Assembly: GCA_032622095.1 (NCBI GenBank)
Contig: CP136066.1
Location: 206,666,978-206,730,977 of the forward strand
Length of the DNA stretch: 64,000 bases
From: Siphonodentalium dalli
Lineage: Eukaryota; Mollusca; Scaphopoda; Gadilida; Siphonodentaliidae
Direction: 5' to 3'
The notes under the pieces are model-generated. The model saw only the letters and a program-made list of their open reading frames with translations. It was not told the DNA's origin and searched no databases. Made by a program: the position numbers and the translations under genes. Shown in pieces: positions 62,573-64,000 of the stretch. Position 1 is the first letter of the stretch. Each line of letters starts with the position of its first letter.

Positions 62573-63481
62573 GAGAGTTTTGTATATTATCATAGATACT
62601 GCACCTGGAGTAGGGTGTGGTGTAAACTGAATAGGCACCATTGACATCGAGTGACCCAAATTTGTTCATGGTATTTTTTCCATTCACCTACATTTGGTCC
62701 GACGTGTTCACCATAATAATTATGCTAAACCTTAAACTCAACATGTGTGCATTATTTTACACTGAACGCGAAACATTTTGTCGCACATATTTCATTTGAA
62801 AACCAAACCCCAGTATTTGAAATATTAAATACAACAATATCGAATCGAAGATTCTTGATGATTTTGAATCGAATCAAATTAATATTTGCAGGCCCCTAAA
62901 ATTTATGTTATCGAGAAATAACCTTAATGGCTAAAGCCTAATTGTGTGACAACCATTTGTTTTATAATATTCAGTGGATTGACAACTTGTGATTAAATTA
63001 TACTCAATTGAATCTTTAAACTGCTGCAAACAATGAGCATTTGTGGGAAGATGGTGGATCATTTAGTAATAAACGGTAAATTATCAGTCTGTCAGCGTAT
63101 TTATATTTCCCCAAAACTTTTTGTGAAAATATCTAAAAGGAAACAGTTGGGAAATACAGAATATTGTAAACAAATCTAACCACTTTCGAATCCATGAGGG
63201 AGTATTTTCTTGATGGAAAAAAAGTTTTCGTAATAACATGTAGCTGAACTTCCAATCTATAACATAGAACATTTATGAACATCTGGACGAAAATACATAC
63301 CTTTGAATACAACATAAGAATACCTACTAGTAATTACAATGAAATGTCCATGACACAGTAGCTCAACTTTGCGAAGAAGTTAAATTTTTGTGATGAGCAA
63401 TAAATAGAATGATTAAGCTGGCGGCCATGTTTTTTTGCCAAATGACCAAAAGAAGACTCGTTCCCATCTACATGTACATCA
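62573..63481. other. Intergenic stretch
   Basis: No gene recognised; AAGATTCTTGATGATTTTGA near 62848 looks like the end of a decayed hAT-type MITE. Confidence 0.45.
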
Positions 63482-63760
63482 GGGTTTCCGCCAAGGGGAA
63501 ATTAATGTGTCCGTATTGGGGAAACACATGGTTCGTCCTGTCGGGTGAAAATTTTGTTATTTGACACTGAAAAGTAGCTATTTCCTTGCACCTGATTGTC
63601 CCACAAAGCAATCCAAAGCTACTTATATTACGCAAGTCGATCATTTTCCGTGGGTGCATTAATTCTGTTGATGGTATCCAGATAATTAATCATGTAATTA
63701 CGCACGTAAGACTGCCGTCTGATTGAAGACTATATCAAGCTACAAGTTACAGTGTTTCAA
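63482..63760. mobile_element. Partial inverted copy of the 29.9-31.3 kb hAT-like element
   Basis: Starts CAGGGTTTCCGCCAAGG and continues with sequence that is the reverse complement of about 31000-31286, including the GTATTGGGGAAACACAT block and the later GACTGCCGTCTGATTGAAGA block. The other end is not seen here. Confidence 0.6.
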
Positions 63761-64000
63761 AATTTATAACTTACAATAAGATTCCGACAGGTATAATGAA
63801 ACTAAACACTAACGAGAGGCCGATCACGATCGGCAGATGTTAACCCATCCCTTGGCGATAGTAAATTACTCTGATCGGAATTATAAATGAGAGTTTTGAT
63901 GTTGAATTAAAGAGTATACTGTTAGGTACTATTATAAACAATGCACATAACACAAATTACTGGAATTTATGTGTCACTCACATTTATATAAGAGAATGCA

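Overview
This is AT-rich animal (eukaryotic) DNA. It is dominated by one protein-coding gene on the minus strand, a kinesin light chain (KLC) gene that runs from a start codon near 56.08 kb to at least 5.04 kb. Sixteen coding exons can be placed to the base by splice signals, reading phase and similarity to known KLCs. The encoded protein is closer to Drosophila than to vertebrate KLC at its start and tail. The introns carry dense MITEs, CAGACAGA-type tails and an 'AAGGACCATAACTC'-type repeat that I associate with molluscs, so an invertebrate, probably a mollusc, is the best guess. That taxonomic call rests on memory, not on a search.

Gene layout (minus strand, 5' to 3'): N-terminal exon (56.08 kb), heptad-repeat exons (52.9 and 49.7 kb), acidic linker exon (48.2 kb), TPR1 to early TPR2 exon (47.1 kb), two alternative TPR2 exons (45.1 and 41.3 kb), TPR3 exon (34.5 kb), TPR3/4 exon (29.8 kb), two alternative TPR4/5 exons (26.2 and 22.3 kb), TPR5 exon (18.3 kb), two loop exons (16.5 and 15.2 kb), TPR6 exon (14.3 kb) and a C-terminal tail exon (5.2 kb). 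The final stop-bearing KLC exon was not identified. The two duplicated exon pairs, each equal in length and phase, are the most interesting genic signal: they would give four versions of the cargo-binding TPR domain.

The rest is mostly nested non-autonomous DNA transposons. Recognised groups are: piggyBac-type MITEs with TTAA flanks and CCCTTT/AAAGGG ends in several subfamilies; a roughly 213-bp zero-loop palindromic MITE with CAGTAATGC ends and TA flanks (ten copies plus a half copy); hAT-type elements with 8-bp target duplications; hairpin MITEs with CAAGCCTTG ends; and several unclassified inverted-repeat families. One hairpin core recurs inside piggyBac-type MITEs with quite different ends. 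Nesting (element inside element) is visible at many sites.

Outside KLC, I see only an isolated exon-like block on the plus strand (55.56 kb), a stop-bearing exon-like block on the minus strand (0.6 kb), one unexplained 128-codon ORF (28.0-28.4 kb) and a remnant of a hAT transposase N-terminus (23.9-24.2 kb). No rRNA, tRNA or CRISPR array was recognised. Most short ORFs here are accidental readings of MITEs.
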